From assembly GCA_030150265.1 (NCBI GenBank), contig JASLGG010000043.1, positions 1 to 64,000 of the forward strand: a DNA stretch of 64,000 nucleotides, in the 5' to 3' direction. The DNA comes from Protaetiibacter sp. (lineage in GTDB: Bacteria; Actinomycetota; Actinomycetes; Actinomycetales; Microbacteriaceae). The position numbers were made by a program, and so were the translations under genes. The notes under the pieces were generated by a model. That model made no database searches, was not told the DNA's origin, and worked only from the letters and a program-made list of their open reading frames with translations. Positions 27,083 through 35,329 of the stretch are shown in pieces; the stretch's first letter is position 1; each line of letters begins with the position of its first letter.

Positions 27083-28648
27083 GTGACCGACGAGCAACCG
27101 GCCTCCCGTCGCGCTGCCCGAGACGCGGCGCAGGGCAGCGCCACGCCCGCACCCGTGACCGCCGCGACCACCGTGCTCGGCGAGCAGGGGGAGAGCGCAG
27201 CCACGGATGCCGCCCCCGCGCGTGGCGGCATCGCCGCGCTGCTGCGCAAGCATCCGGTCGCCTGGACGGTCTCGGCCGGAGCCCTCGCCTTCGTGCTGCT
27301 CGGCACCGGCTCCGTGTTCGCCGGGATGGCGTGGGCGTCGCAATCGGAGCCCGCCGCGGTGCCGACACCGTCGGCCACCACCGATCCGCCGCGTCCCGTC
27401 TCCGACCTCCCCGCCACCGCGAGCAGGCTGCGCACCTGCTCCATCGCCGGTGCGGCATCCGACGGGCGGCTCATGTCGTTCGAGGGATATGCGGTGCGCG
27501 CCGACACCGGCGAGGTGCTCTTCGACCGCAACGGGTCGACGCCCGCCCGCACGGCATCCGTTCTCAAGGTGTTCACGGCCGCCGCCGCCGTGCGCCAGCT
27601 CGGGCCGGACTTCCAGATCACCACGAGCGTGTACGACGGCAGGACGGCCGGATCGATCGTGCTCGTCGGGCGCGGCGATGCGACCCTCTCCGCGCTCCCC
27701 GCCGGCCATCAGAGCTACTACCCCGACGCCCCCAAGCTCCAGGACCTCGCCCAGCAGGCGATCGCGGCGTACCGCACCGCCCACGACAGTCAGCCGATCA
27801 CCCAGCTCGTGCTCGACGCGACGTACTGGAATCCCGGCGACAAGTGGGACTCGAGCTGGAAGCGCTCCGAGCAGACCACCGGCTACCACTCCGAGGTCAC
27901 GGCGCTGCAGGTCGACGGCGACCGCGCCGATCCGACCAGGGCCACGAGCCCGCGCTCGACCGACCCGATCGGACGCGCCGGCGCCGCCTTCCTCGACGCG
28001 CTGCGCGCCGCCGACGTCGACGGCACCGTCGTGGCCCCCGACGTGACCGTCACGACCGGCAGTGCGGTCAGCCAGACCGTGCTCGGCGAGGTGCGGTCGC
28101 AGCCGCTGCGCGTGCTCATCAAGCAGATGCTGCTCGACTCCGACAACACCCTGGCCGAGATGCTGGCCCGGATCGTCTCGAAGGAGGCGGGCATGGGCGG
28201 CTCGGCCTCGTCGCTGCAGCAGGCGATCCCGAGCGAGCTCGTCGACTTCGGCGTCTCGCCCACCGGCCTCGTCATCCGCGATGGCTCGGGGCTCTCCGAC
28301 CTCAACGCCGTGCCCGCCTCGACCATGACGCTCTTCATGCAGCAGGTGCGCGAGGGCGCGAACGGCCTCGACGTCGTGCGCGACGGCCTGCCTCTCGCCG
28401 GCAAGAGCGGAACCCTCGCTGGCCGCTTCACCGGCGACAACGCGGCGGCGCGCGGGCACGTGTGGGCGAAGACCGGGTGGATCGACACGGCCTACACGCT
28501 CGCCGGCTACCTCGAGGCGGAGGACGGCACGCCGATCGCCTTCACCTTCTACGCGATCGGCGAGGGCATCAAGTCGGATGCGCGGGCGGCGCTCGACACG
28601 GTCGCCACGGCGGCCTTCCGCTGCGGCGACAACCTGTCCAACAACTGA
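27083..28648 (+). CDS. dacB: D-alanyl-D-alanine carboxypeptidase (PBP4/DacB type)
   Basis: Peptidoglycan-trimming serine peptidase of the S13 family, 521 aa. A cytoplasmic N-terminus of about 60 residues precedes one membrane helix (WTVSAGALAFVLLGTGSVFAGMAWA), so the catalytic domain faces outside. Active-site motifs are SVLK (in ARTASVLKVFT), SDN (LDSDNTLAE) and KSG (AGKSGTLAGRF). GTG start 6 nt after TATCAT (27071-27076), a leaderless arrangement. The conserved next genes are unrelated. Confidence 0.9.
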   Translation: MTDEQPASRRAARDAAQGSATPAPVTAATTVLGEQGESAATDAAPARGGIAALLRKHPVAWTVSAGALAFVLLGTGSVFAGMAWASQSEPAAVPTPSATTDPPRPVSDLPATASRLRTCSIAGAASDGRLMSFEGYAVRADTGEVLFDRNGSTPARTASVLKVFTAAAAVRQLGPDFQITTSVYDGRTAGSIVLVGRGDATLSALPAGHQSYYPDAPKLQDLAQQAIAAYRTAHDSQPITQLVLDATYWNPGDKWDSSWKRSEQTTGYHSEVTALQVDGDRADPTRATSPRSTDPIGRAGAAFLDALRAADVDGTVVAPDVTVTTGSAVSQTVLGEVRSQPLRVLIKQMLLDSDNTLAEMLARIVSKEAGMGGSASSLQQAIPSELVDFGVSPTGLVIRDGSGLSDLNAVPASTMTLFMQQVREGANGLDVVRDGLPLAGKSGTLAGRFTGDNAAARGHVWAKTGWIDTAYTLAGYLEAEDGTPIAFTFYAIGEGIKSDARAALDTVATAAFRCGDNLSNN

Positions 28649-28667
28649 CCCGACACTGGGAGGTGCC

Positions 28668-29249
28668 ATGACACGCGCACTGTTCGTGATCGATGTGCAG
28701 AACGACTTCACCGAGGGCGGCGCGCTCGGGGTCGACGGCGGTGCCGCTGTGGCGGCGGGCATCACCGCCCACCTCGAGGCGCACCCCGACCGCTACGACG
28801 TCGTCATCGCCTCGCGCGACTGGCATCACGGCGACGACGACAACGGCGGTCACTTCGCGACGGATGCCGCCCCCGACTACGTGAGCACCTGGCCGCGGCA
28901 CTGCGTGGCGGGCACGCCCGGCGCCGAGTACCACCCGGCGCTCGACACCTCGCTCGTCGACGTGCACATCCGGAAGGGCCAGGGCGTGCCGGCGTACTCG
29001 ATCTTCGAGGGCACGACCGACGACGGCATCCCGTTCCCGGAGGAGCTCGACCGCCTCGGCGTGACCGAGGTGGAGGTCGTGGGCATCGCGACCGACTACT
29101 GCGTGCGCGCCTCCGCGCTCGACGCCCTCGCCGCCGGTCGCCGGGTCACGGTGCTCGACGACCTCGTGGCGGCGGTCGCGCCCGCCACCGGGGTCGCGGC
29201 GCTCGCCGAGGTCGAGGCCGCCGGAGGAGCCGTGCGCTCCTCCCGCTGA
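28668..29249 (+). CDS. pncA: Nicotinamidase / isochorismatase family
   Basis: Likely hydrolyses nicotinamide to nicotinate for NAD salvage. The catalytic triad is visible: Asp in FVIDVQNDF (D9), Lys in VHIRKGQG and Cys in GIATDYCVRASA; metal ligands fit DWHHGDDD (D...H..H). 193 aa, typical. ATG with GGGAGG 6 nt upstream, 19 nt after dacB. Confidence 0.92.
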   Translation: MTRALFVIDVQNDFTEGGALGVDGGAAVAAGITAHLEAHPDRYDVVIASRDWHHGDDDNGGHFATDAAPDYVSTWPRHCVAGTPGAEYHPALDTSLVDVHIRKGQGVPAYSIFEGTTDDGIPFPEELDRLGVTEVEVVGIATDYCVRASALDALAAGRRVTVLDDLVAAVAPATGVAALAEVEAAGGAVRSSR

Positions 29250-29268
29250 TCGCTGAGAGGATGGACGC

Positions 29269-30729
29269 ATGATCTCTGAGAGCGAGCTGCTGGCGAAGGT
29301 GCCGACGCAGCTGTACATCGGCGGACGCTGGGTCGACGGGGCCTCCGGCCGCACGATCGAGGTGACCGACCCCGCCACGGGGAGCGTCATCGCGACGATC
29401 GCCGACGCGACGCCGGAGGACGGCATCCGAGCCCTCGACGCAGCCGTCGACGCGCAGCGGGAGTGGGCGGCGACCCCCGCGCGAAAGCGTGGCGAGCTGC
29501 TGCGCGCCGCCTGGGAGCTCCTCATCGAGCGCGCCGACGAGTTCGCGCTGCTGATGACGCTCGAGATGGGCAAACCGCTCGCCGAGGCCCGCGGCGAGGT
29601 GTCGTACGGCGGTGAGTTCCTGCGCTGGTTTTCGGAGGAGGCGCCGCGCATCATGGGCCGCTACGGGGCGAACCCGGAGGGCACGGGCCGGATGATCGTC
29701 ACCCAGCGCCCGGTGGGCCCCTGCTTCTTCATCACGCCGTGGAACTTCCCGCTGGCGATGGCGACGCGCAAGATCGCGCCGGCGCTCGCAGCGGGCTGCA
29801 CGGTCGTCGTGAAGCCGGCGACGCTCACCCCGCTCACGACCCTGCACTTCGTGAAGCTCCTGGAGGAGGTCGGGGTGCCGGGCGGCGTCGTCAACGTCAT
29901 CACGACGTCGACGTCGAACGCGGTGTCGGAGCCCATCATCCGCGACCCCCGGCTGCGCAAGCTCTCGTTCACCGGCTCGACCGAGGTGGGTCGCGCGCTG
30001 CTCGAGCAGGCCGCCCAGGGCGTGCTGCGCACCTCGATGGAGCTTGGCGGAAACGCGCCGTTCGTGGTCTTCGAGGACGCCGACCTGGATGCCGCGGTGG
30101 ACGCCGCGATGCTGGCCAAGTTCCGCAACATCGGCGAGGCGTGCACCGCGGCCAACCGCTTCCTCGTGCACGCGGATGTGGCCGAGGAGTTCACGCGCCG
30201 GGTCACGGAGCGCGTCGCGGCGATGAAGGTGGGGCGCGGCACCGAGGAGGGCGTCGCGATCGGCCCGCTCATCGACGGCAAGGCGGTCGCGAAGGCGTCG
30301 GCGCTCGTGGCGGATGCCGTGTCGCGCGGCGCCTCGATCACGACGGGCGGCGCGGCCGTCGAGGGCGGGGGCACCTTCTACCAGCCGACGGTCGTGTCGG
30401 GGGTGGCCGCGGGATCCGACATCCTCCGCGAGGAGATCTTCGGACCCGTGCTCGCGATCTCGACGTTCACGGATGAGGCGGATGCCGTGCGCCGCGCGAA
30501 CGACACCGAGTACGGGCTGGTCTCCTATGTGTTCACGCGCGACCTGGCGCGCGGACAGCGCATGATCGACCAGCTCGAGACCGGCATGATGGGCCTCAAC
30601 GTCGGCGTCGTCTCGAACGCCGCGGCCCCGTTCGGCGGCGTCAAGCAGTCGGGCCTCGGGCGCGAGGGGGGTCTCGAGGGCATCCACGAGTACCTCGACA
30701 CCAAGTACACCCTCACCCCCATGTCCTGA
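29269..30729 (+). CDS. gabD: NAD(P)-dependent succinate-semialdehyde dehydrogenase
   Basis: Aldehyde dehydrogenase superfamily, 486 aa. PWNFPLAMATRKIAPALAAGCTVVVKPA, FTGSTEVG, MELGGNAPFVVFEDAD (catalytic Glu) and RNIGEACTAANRFLVH (catalytic Cys) match the SSADH subgroup, which oxidises succinate semialdehyde to succinate at the end of GABA catabolism. No GABA transaminase is nearby, so the physiological aldehyde is inferred. Follows pncA by 19 nt. Confidence 0.9.
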   Translation: MISESELLAKVPTQLYIGGRWVDGASGRTIEVTDPATGSVIATIADATPEDGIRALDAAVDAQREWAATPARKRGELLRAAWELLIERADEFALLMTLEMGKPLAEARGEVSYGGEFLRWFSEEAPRIMGRYGANPEGTGRMIVTQRPVGPCFFITPWNFPLAMATRKIAPALAAGCTVVVKPATLTPLTTLHFVKLLEEVGVPGGVVNVITTSTSNAVSEPIIRDPRLRKLSFTGSTEVGRALLEQAAQGVLRTSMELGGNAPFVVFEDADLDAAVDAAMLAKFRNIGEACTAANRFLVHADVAEEFTRRVTERVAAMKVGRGTEEGVAIGPLIDGKAVAKASALVADAVSRGASITTGGAAVEGGGTFYQPTVVSGVAAGSDILREEIFGPVLAISTFTDEADAVRRANDTEYGLVSYVFTRDLARGQRMIDQLETGMMGLNVGVVSNAAAPFGGVKQSGLGREGGLEGIHEYLDTKYTLTPMS

Positions 30730-30762
30730 CGTCCTCCTGATGCTGTCCTGACGTCGGGCGAT

Positions 30763-31041
30763 CGGCGGGAGCAACCGCGTCCTCGGCGGGAGCAACTGCC
30801 GGAACGGGCGGGATGCTATGCATGCGGCGGGAGCAGCTACTCCCGCCGCATGCCGGCTTCGCCGCCCGGTTCTCTCCGGTCGGCGGGCCCCCGTGCCCCG
30901 ACTCGCGGACGCGCGCATCCGTCCCGGTGAGAGCTCGGGCGGCGAAGGACACACTCGGCGGGAGCAACTGCTCCCGCCGCATGCGCCTAGCTCCGCCCGG
31001 ACCTGAGGTTGCTCCCGCCGAGGACGCGTTTGCTCCCGCCG
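30763..31041. repeat. Nested palindromic repeat cluster (BIME-like)
   Basis: The gap between convergent gabD and the ABC exporter holds eight copies of the word CGGCGGGAGCA(A): four direct (30763, 30784, 30824, 30956) and four inverted (30840, 30969, 31011, 31031). The outer arms 30763-30796 and 31008-31041 form a 34-bp inverted repeat with one mismatch. Inside are two self-contained hairpins, 30820-30853 (14-bp stem, 6-nt loop) and 30956-30979. Short open frames here (repeating REQLLPP) are by-products of the repeat. No other gene is seen. Confidence 0.9.
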
Positions 31042-31042
31042 C

Positions 31043-32893
31043 TCAGACGAGGAGCTGGTGCTTGGCGAGGTCGCGGTAGAGCGGGACCCGGGCGACGAGC
31101 TCGGAGTGGGTGCCGACGCCCGCGACCCGACCGTGGTCGAGCACGACGATCGCGTCGGAGTCGACGACCGTCGAGAGCCGGTGCGCGATCACGAGCAGGG
31201 TGCGCTCGGCCGCGACCGCGTCGATCGCCTCGCGCAGCAGCTGCTCGTTGACGCCGTCGAGCGAGGCGGTCGCCTCGTCCAGCAGCAGGATCGGGGCAGC
31301 CGCGAGCAGCGCCCGCGCGATCGCCAGCCGCTGCCGCTCACCGCCCGACAGCATGACGCCCTCCTCGCCGACCGCCGCATCCAGCCCCGCGGGGTCGCGG
31401 TCGAGCACCTCGCCGAGGTTCACGGCGCGCAGCACGGCGATGCACTGCTCCTCGCTGGCGTCCGGCGTGCCGAGCGTGAGGTTGTCGCGGATGCTGCCCG
31501 CGAGCACCGGGGCGTCCTGCTCCACGTAGCCGATGCGGCCGCGCAGCTCCTCGCGGGGGAGCGAGCGCACATCCGCCCCGTCGACGCGCACGACGCCGTC
31601 GGTCGGGTCGTAGAAGCGCTCGATGAGCGCCAGGATCGTCGACTTGCCGGCACCCGAAGGCCCCACGAGCGCCACCCGTGAGCCGCGCGGCACCGCGAAG
31701 GTGACGCCGTGCAGCACCTCGCGGTCCGCCGGCGCGACGGCCTCCTCGCCGAGCGCCGACGCGAGCACCTTCTCGCCCTCGGTCCGGTGCGCCGCCTCGG
31801 GGTAGGAGAACCGCACGTCCTCGAAGCGGATGGCGTCATCCGTCGTGATGGCGGGCGCGGCCGCCACCTCCGCGTCTCCCTCGTCCTCGGAGGGGATCCG
31901 CATGATCTCCTGGATGCGGCCGAGCGCTCCGAGCGCCTGGTTCACCGAGGTCACGGCGCCGAACGCCTGTCCGAGCGGCATGATCATGAGGAACAGGAAC
32001 AGGATGAACGCCACGAGGCTCGCGATGGTGATCGCGCCCGAGGCGACCCGGTATCCGCCGAGCCCGAGCACCACGAGGAACGACACGTTCATCGCGATGG
32101 AGGCGACCGGCACGACGAGCGCCGACACCTTCGCCACCCGGATGCCGGCGCCCCACGCCGCGCGGGCCTCGCGCTCGATGGCCTCCGATTCGCGCTCGGT
32201 GGCGCCCGCGGCGCGCACCGTGCGGATGCCGGTGATGGCGCGTTGCACGCCCGCCGCGACGTCGCCCACCTTCTCCTGCTGCTCTCGGCTCGCCACCCGG
32301 ATGCGCCCGGACAGTCCGCCGACGACGCCGATCGCGACGGCGATCACGAGCACGGTGGCACCGAGCAGCACCGGGTCGATGATCGCCATGCCGACGATCG
32401 CGCCGACGAACACGACGGCGCCGCCCAGCGCATCCACGAGGCCTTGCGTGAGCACGGCGTAGAGCAGCGTCGTGTCGCTGCCGACGCGCGAGACGAGGTC
32501 GCCCGTGCGGCGGGTGTCGAACTCGCGGATCGGCAGCCGCAGCATCCGGCGGATGAGGGCGCGGCGCGAGGAGTAGACCACGCTCGTGCCCGCACGCTGC
32601 AGCAGGTAGTGCTGGACGGCGCTGACCACGCCGTTGCCGATGACGAGGGCGACGAGCACCCAGGCGAGCCAGCCGAGCGGATGCCCCGCCTCCACCACGG
32701 AGATCACCTCGCTGACGAGCGCGGGCTGCGCGAGCGAGAGCGCCGCGCTCGCGAGGCTGAGCAGCACGGCGATCGCGAGGAGCGCGCGGTGCTCGGTGAG
32801 GTAGGGGAGCAGCTCGCGGAAGGATGCGCGCGGCCCGGTGTCGGGTGCGCGGCGGAAGGGGGAGCGGCGCGCGGGGGCGTCGGTGCTCGTCAT
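31043..32893 (-). CDS. ABC exporter (fused membrane and ATPase domains)
   Basis: Half-transporter of 616 aa of the multidrug/lipid exporter class that would work as a homodimer. Six helices occupy about residues 35-330. The ATPase domain has GPSGAGKST (Walker A), the Q-loop YVEQDAPVLAGSIRDNL, LSGGERQRLAIARALL (signature) and ILLLDEATASLD (Walker B), and the H-loop IAHRLSTV. Downstream of a small HTH regulator by 28 nt and probably controlled with it. Substrate unknown. The stop lies 1 nt from the palindromic cluster. Confidence 0.93.
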   Translation of the reverse strand: MTSTDAPARRSPFRRAPDTGPRASFRELLPYLTEHRALLAIAVLLSLASAALSLAQPALVSEVISVVEAGHPLGWLAWVLVALVIGNGVVSAVQHYLLQRAGTSVVYSSRRALIRRMLRLPIREFDTRRTGDLVSRVGSDTTLLYAVLTQGLVDALGGAVVFVGAIVGMAIIDPVLLGATVLVIAVAIGVVGGLSGRIRVASREQQEKVGDVAAGVQRAITGIRTVRAAGATERESEAIEREARAAWGAGIRVAKVSALVVPVASIAMNVSFLVVLGLGGYRVASGAITIASLVAFILFLFLMIMPLGQAFGAVTSVNQALGALGRIQEIMRIPSEDEGDAEVAAAPAITTDDAIRFEDVRFSYPEAAHRTEGEKVLASALGEEAVAPADREVLHGVTFAVPRGSRVALVGPSGAGKSTILALIERFYDPTDGVVRVDGADVRSLPREELRGRIGYVEQDAPVLAGSIRDNLTLGTPDASEEQCIAVLRAVNLGEVLDRDPAGLDAAVGEEGVMLSGGERQRLAIARALLAAAPILLLDEATASLDGVNEQLLREAIDAVAAERTLLVIAHRLSTVVDSDAIVVLDHGRVAGVGTHSELVARVPLYRDLAKHQLLV

Positions 32894-32921
32894 CGGGGGT
32901 TCCTCGGGGGTCGGCGGCGCG

Positions 32922-33137
32922 TCAGGCGCGCCCGTACTTCTTGTGGACTGCCTGCCTGCTCACGCCCAGGCAGAGCGCGATGAGCTGCCAGGACGCACCC
33001 GCGTTCCGGGCGCGCCGCACGGCCGCGGCCTCGTGGCGGTCGAGCTCGCGGCGCAGGCCGGTGAGCGCGCGGAGCGCGACGAGCGGGTCCCGCGATCCGG
33101 CGTCGCCCGCGAGGGTGCGCAGCTCTCCGACGTCCAC
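32922..33137 (-). CDS. Small helix-turn-helix regulator
   Basis: A 71-aa protein with an N-terminal helical segment and a C-terminal HTH (AGASWQLIALCLGVSRQAVHKKYGRA), the ASW..IA..LGVSRQA motif of small actinobacterial DNA-binding proteins. GTG 33137 is chosen because TACGGT (33151-33146) lies 8 nt upstream; an in-frame TTG at 33146 would sit inside the -10. Two identical-type palindromes overlap its promoter, suggesting autorepression and control of the downstream ABC exporter. Confidence 0.75.
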   Translation of the reverse strand: MDVGELRTLAGDAGSRDPLVALRALTGLRRELDRHEAAAVRRARNAGASWQLIALCLGVSRQAVHKKYGRA

Positions 33138-33141
33138 GGAT

Positions 33142-33185
33142 GTCAACCGTAGTTGACTGGATCGGGCACGTCAACCTGCGTTGAC
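33142..33185 (-). promoter_or_regulatory. Promoter with twin GTCAAC-N4-GTTGAC operators
   Basis: GTCAACCGTAGTTGAC (33142-33157) and GTCAACCTGCGTTGAC (33170-33185) are perfect dyads 28 bp apart. On the minus strand, -35 TTGACG (33174-33169) lies inside the distal dyad and -10 TACGGT (33151-33146) inside the proximal one, with a 17-nt spacer. A protein bound to both would block the promoter. Confidence 0.8.
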
Positions 33186-33230
33186 ATCTAGAGGAACCCT
33201 TCCCTTTTGGGCGATGTTCCGCTACAGTTA

Positions 33231-33257
33231 GTTTGTTAGTTCCATTTACTAACAAAC
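33231..33257. promoter_or_regulatory. AT-rich 10-bp inverted repeat upstream of the surface protein
   Basis: GTTTGTTAGT (33231-33240) and ACTAACAAAC (33248-33257) are perfect complements around 7 nt. A -10-like TACAGT (33223-33228) precedes, so the repeat covers the expected start site. It may be an operator or a 5'-UTR hairpin; its A/T content is unusual here. Confidence 0.5.
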
Positions 33258-33342
33258 CCGAACCCCACCCGTACCCGATCGCGGCACCCGGGCGCCTTCG
33301 TCTGCCCGTGCCGATCACGACCGTTTACCCGAGGACCGTCGT

Positions 33343-35289
33343 ATGCTTCCGCTTCGCCGCTCTGCGCGCCGCGCCCCCATCCACCGTGCCGCCACCCGCC
33401 GCCCCGTCCGCACTCTCGCCGGGGCTGCCGCCTCCGCGCTCGTCGCCGCGACCCTCGCCGTCACCGGTGCGCTGGGCGCCGCGGCCGCGACCCCGTGCCC
33501 GCCGGTCGGCGACTACAAGAACCTCCACAACGGCACCTCCCTCGGCTCCGACGACAACGTCAACGTCTACGTCGGCGGTGACCTCTCCGTCGCGGGCGGC
33601 GGTGCCGAGGCCGAGGGACTGGTCGTCGTGGGCGGCGACATGACGATCTCGTCGGGCTACTACAACCTCGGCGTCGCGGGCGTGGGATCGCGCGTGCCGC
33701 CGGCCGCGATGAGCGACATGCTCGTCACGGGCGGCTCGGTGATCGTGTCCTCGGGCACCCTCGACGTCGGCAACAGCATCGGCGGCAACATCGTCGCGGG
33801 CGGCACCGTCACGGGCACGCACGCGACGAGCGGCGGCACGGTCACGCAGAATGCGCCGTCGCCGCTCGCCCCCTACGCCGGCATCCCCGCCCAGATCACC
33901 CAGGCATCCGCGGAGTACGCGGCGCTCGCCCCCACCGGCGGCTACGACTCGCAGAGCTGGGGCGTGACGTTCTACGGTGACGGCGTGTCGCCGGTCCAGG
34001 TGTTCCAGGTGCCGGGCGACCAGCTCGGCACCCTGGCGGCCCCGCGCGGGCAGAACTTCACCGGCATCCCCGCGGGCGCCGTCATCATCATCAACGTCAC
34101 CGGTTCGACCGCTGTGGTCTCCTCCAACGGCACCCAGCTCGAGGGCGTCGGCGTCAACCCGATGTCGACGAGCGATTTCACCTTCTCGCGACTCACGCAG
34201 TCGATCCTGTGGAACTTCCCGACCGCGGCCGACGTCACCCTCGGCAAGAGCGACCAGCTGCTCGGCTCCGTGCTCGTGCCGAGCGCCGTGAGCATCCTCA
34301 CGGTGCTCACGAGCACGAACGGCCGGGTCCTCACCAACGGCGACCTCGTGCAGGGCGGCGGCTCCGAGGCGGGTCTCGAGTTCCACTCCTTCCCCTTCCG
34401 CGGCGCCGGCGGCTGCACGATCCCCGAGGGTGCGCCCACCGGCGGCTTCTCGGTGAGCAAGACGCTGTCGAACCCGGATGGCGTGCCCGCCGTCCCGACG
34501 GACTTCACGATCGAGTACTCGATCGACGGCGGCACCGCCTGGGTGCCGTTGACGGTGACGGTCGGCGCCCCCGCCACGGTCTCGGGCCTCCCCGCGGGCA
34601 CCCGCGTGCTATTGCGTGAACCGGCCCCCGCGGCCGTCGCGGGTGGCCTCTGGAGGACCCCGGTGTGGTCGGATGACGACATCATGATCGTCGCCGGAGC
34701 CACCGCGAGCGTCACCGTCACCAACACGCTCGACGCGGTGCTCGATCCGGCGTTCTCGACGGTCGCCTGGGTGGACGACGACGGCGTCACGAAGCAGCTG
34801 CCGCTCACCGGCGGCACGGTGACCGACCGCATCTCGTACAGCGGCCTGACCGCGGGCACGAGCTACCGCTTCGACGGCTGGCTCATGCGCGCCGACGGCG
34901 GCGCGGGCACCCCGATCGGCATCAGCCAGAGCGCGACCTTCACGCCGACCGCCGCCTCGGGCACCCTGACGATGGACTGGATCATCTCCTCCGCCGTGGC
35001 CGCCGCGAACGCCGGACAGCGGGTCGTCATCTACCTCGAGCTCTACGAGGTGGCCGGCGCGGTCGCGCCGATCGCGAGCGATCTCGACATCGACAACCCG
35101 ACCGAGTGGTTCACCCTCGCCGCCGCGCCGGGCACCACCCAGCGGCCGGGTCCCGGCGACCCGGGCGACCCGCTCGCCTCCACGGGCGTCGACCTCGGAG
35201 GCCTCCCCGGCCTCGCCGCGCTGCTGCTGGGGGGCGGCGCGCTGCTGCTGGGGATCATCCGGCACCGCCGTCGGCGGACCGCCGGCTGA
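33343..35289 (+). CDS. Cell-wall-anchored choice-of-anchor A / VaFE protein
   Basis: Surface protein of 648 aa. Signal peptide about residues 1-49. A choice-of-anchor A domain (about 50-370) contains repeated glycine/valine strands (VNVYVGGDLSVAGGG, LVVVGGDMTIS). A DUF5979-like region (about 370-465) and a VaFE-type domain (FSTVAWVDDDGVTKQLPLTGGTVTDRISYSGLTAGTSYRFDGWLM, about 470-590) follow; VaFE domains often form isopeptide bonds. The C-terminus has LASTG (611-615), a hydrophobic stretch and HRRRR, a sortase-E-like LAxTG sorting signal. No sortase gene is nearby. Likely an adhesin or structural surface protein; function not demonstrated. Confidence 0.85.
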   Translation: MLPLRRSARRAPIHRAATRRPVRTLAGAAASALVAATLAVTGALGAAAATPCPPVGDYKNLHNGTSLGSDDNVNVYVGGDLSVAGGGAEAEGLVVVGGDMTISSGYYNLGVAGVGSRVPPAAMSDMLVTGGSVIVSSGTLDVGNSIGGNIVAGGTVTGTHATSGGTVTQNAPSPLAPYAGIPAQITQASAEYAALAPTGGYDSQSWGVTFYGDGVSPVQVFQVPGDQLGTLAAPRGQNFTGIPAGAVIIINVTGSTAVVSSNGTQLEGVGVNPMSTSDFTFSRLTQSILWNFPTAADVTLGKSDQLLGSVLVPSAVSILTVLTSTNGRVLTNGDLVQGGGSEAGLEFHSFPFRGAGGCTIPEGAPTGGFSVSKTLSNPDGVPAVPTDFTIEYSIDGGTAWVPLTVTVGAPATVSGLPAGTRVLLREPAPAAVAGGLWRTPVWSDDDIMIVAGATASVTVTNTLDAVLDPAFSTVAWVDDDGVTKQLPLTGGTVTDRISYSGLTAGTSYRFDGWLMRADGGAGTPIGISQSATFTPTAASGTLTMDWIISSAVAAANAGQRVVIYLELYEVAGAVAPIASDLDIDNPTEWFTLAAAPGTTQRPGPGDPGDPLASTGVDLGGLPGLAALLLGGGALLLGIIRHRRRRTAG

Positions 35290-35292
35290 GCG

Positions 35293-35329
35293 CTCCTGAC
35301 CCGTCCCGCTCGGTGGGGCGGGTCAGGAG
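35293..35329. terminator. Bidirectional terminator hairpin
   Basis: A 15-bp stem (35293-35307 with 35315-35329, one G-U) and a 7-nt loop lie between the convergent surface protein and lipoprotein genes; the right arm overlaps the lipoprotein stop codon at 35323. Confidence 0.75.

Noticed and set aside
30763..31041. CRISPR-like array
   Set aside because: Copies occur in both orientations with irregular spacing and there are no cas genes.
30813..31079. Short frames repeating REQLLPP or similar
   Set aside because: They are by-products of the CGGCGGGAGCA repeat in different frames, without RBS or codon bias.
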